The position numbers were made by a program, and so were the translations under genes. A stretch of DNA of 60,000 nt from Glandiceps talaboti (lineage: Eukaryota; Hemichordata; Enteropneusta; Spengelidae), in contig NC_135566.1 in assembly GCF_964340395.1 (NCBI RefSeq), positions 3,242,501-3,302,500 on the forward strand, read 5' to 3'. This document shows, one piece after another, positions 58,434 to 60,000 of this stretch (positions within the stretch are counted from its first letter, which is position 1; each line of letters opens with the position of its first letter). The notes beneath the pieces were generated by a model. That model did not search any database. It was not told the DNA's origin and saw nothing but the letters and a program-made list of their open reading frames with translations.

Positions 58434-60000
58434 TAAGGATTTAGGGAATCATGATGTGAGTAGTTTTCTCCCAGGAAAATTACAACAGAATTGTCGGGTG
58501 TACAACAAAAGAAATTTATTCATTTCTACCCTTTTTATCATATAATCAAACAGTCTTGTTTATTGTCATTAATACTGGAGGAGAATCCAGGTCAAAGGTC
58601 AAATAATCCTGGTTAGAGAGTTACACCAGGAATTCGTTGATAGAACTTTTGCGTTATTCAAGTTGTGAGAAATTGCTGTTGTTGAACCTTAAACAGTGGA
58701 GAGGAAACATCACAGAGATAAGGAAATCGTAGCCTAGTATTTACATCTAGTTGTGTCACGATTTTAAGTATCATTTCCCACTAGCATGTTCCCCCATAAC
58801 TGTTGTGTATTTAAACGTAAATTAAATTATAATTTCCAGCACCGACTTTCAACCCACCACAGATACATCACCATCCATCAAAGTCATCTATAGTAATACC
58901 ATTGTGATGGGCTACTTGGCTAGATTCATTAATGTCCATCTAATCATATGGTTCCATCTCTGACTTGGTTCTAATCACATGATGACTCTATTGATGTCAT
59001 CTCTCAGTGGTTAAAATATCCAATGAGAATTTGTGCTACTTTTCTGTCCATATAGTGTCATTAAAGTAAAAGAAAAACAGGGAAATACAAGTTGTGATGG
59101 AAGACAATGGTCTAAATCCCACACAACTAGATTATAGATAGTCTGTAAGGTACACTTTAACAGAACATCTTCAAACATTGGTCAACCCAGGCCAGTAATC
59201 ATTGGGGCAGAGCAACATGATGTATCTTGCAGTCTGGATACTAGGCTAAGGAAATAATTTGTAAGAAACAATTTTTACATAACAATACAGTATGATCAGT
59301 GTTGTCACTTTGGATATTCTCTTACAGTACACATACAAGAAGTACATGAGTATTGCATATTTTGTACACACTGTCAAGACTGCAATGCACCATAGATGGT
59401 GGTACTTGAGCGCCACACATGCACAACACCAATAGAAAGTGGAGCACCACTGTGACCCTTGCCCACTTTAGTCTGTGTAGCCAAGTGTATTATTTCCAAT
59501 ATTTTTATGATTGAAGAAATTTGTAACTGCCATTTTATTCTTGACATTTGCTGCCTTACAAGTGCATTTCTTGGAGTTAGGTAGCAAATAGAAAGAGTTG
59601 TCTACTCAGATAGTTATACCAAATTGTAGCTGTAAATTAGAGAAGGGGGGGTTTTTTTTTTAGATGAAACTGAATAATGCAGTTGTGCTACAGCAGCATT
59701 TGGGGGGGGGAGTACTTTTTGTTATTTGTAAGTACATGTATATTCTGTCAATGTCAGTATTTGGTTTTTTGGAAACATTGAACAAAAAAATAACCTTGTT
59801 GTAATCTGTTTTAATTTGTGTAGATGTCACTAGATAGTACATACTGTAGTATACTGTAGTGTAATCAAGTGGTACATACATAACATTACAATGTTCTCCT
59901 CAGAACCCAGAGTTACATGACATAATGATTTATAACAACTGTAACAGCACATTTGCATAACAAAATCAACTTATGCAAATACATTCCATGGCTCAAAATT
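58434..60000 (+). other. 3' UTR and downstream flank of the DUSP11-type gene
   Basis: No further gene is visible. No canonical AATAAA was found close to the stop; a variant ATTAAA lies at 59060-59065. A perfect DR1 motif is at 58589-58601. A G run is at 59701, and a small CTGTAGTATACTGTAGTGTA repeat near 59845. Confidence 0.45.
58589..58601 (+). promoter_or_regulatory. Perfect DR1 nuclear-receptor site
   Basis: AGGTCAAAGGTCA, an exact DR1, about 155 bases after the DUSP11-type stop codon. Motif match only. Confidence 0.4.

Overview
The window looks like nuclear DNA of an invertebrate animal. The genes have GT-AG introns and encode metazoan signalling and replication proteins. The DNA is AT-rich, with tRNA-derived SINEs, a LINE, a Penelope-like element, foldback elements and large satellite arrays. 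A marine invertebrate deuterostome or lophotrochozoan is plausible, but I cannot name the species.

Left third (1-20.5 kb): a divergent gene pair shares a short (about 214 bp) bidirectional promoter. On the minus strand is the N-terminal half of KSR (kinase suppressor of Ras). Eight coding exons run from 14021 down to 739, and the kinase half lies beyond the left edge. On the plus strand is a complete ten-exon RFC5 (clamp-loader subunit, 328 aa). The promoter holds a palindromic YY1-type site, an E-box and an E2F-type site.

Middle (20.5-34 kb): an intergenic stretch without a gene I can support is followed by a four-exon PPM1D/Wip1-type PP2C phosphatase on the minus strand (509 aa), convergent with RFC5. 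Its promoter has a perfect CRE and a CCAAT box. Its first intron has a p53-like site next to a perfect DR1 element.

Repeat country (34-55 kb): this holds a decaying array of about 235-bp units with an inverted copy; a 20-bp tandem repeat; about 6 kb of ATACT/AGTAT pentamer sequence whose strand orientation flips several times; a rearranged Penelope-like retroelement; dispersed repeats; about 45 copies of a 169-bp satellite monomer with a local trimeric higher-order pattern; and a degenerate LINE tail. I see no host gene here.

Right end (55-60 kb): a coding region with no introns for a DUSP11/PIR1-type RNA phosphatase (677 aa), with unusual repetitive Q/W/K-rich N-terminal and HRGRG-rich C-terminal tails, followed by its 3' flank.

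The four genes do not form one pathway. RFC5 and PPM1D both belong to S-phase and DNA-damage biology, KSR to Ras-MAPK scaffolding, and DUSP11 to RNA 5'-triphosphate processing. All splice sites were placed by eye, using reading-frame continuity and remembered family similarity; nothing was searched.
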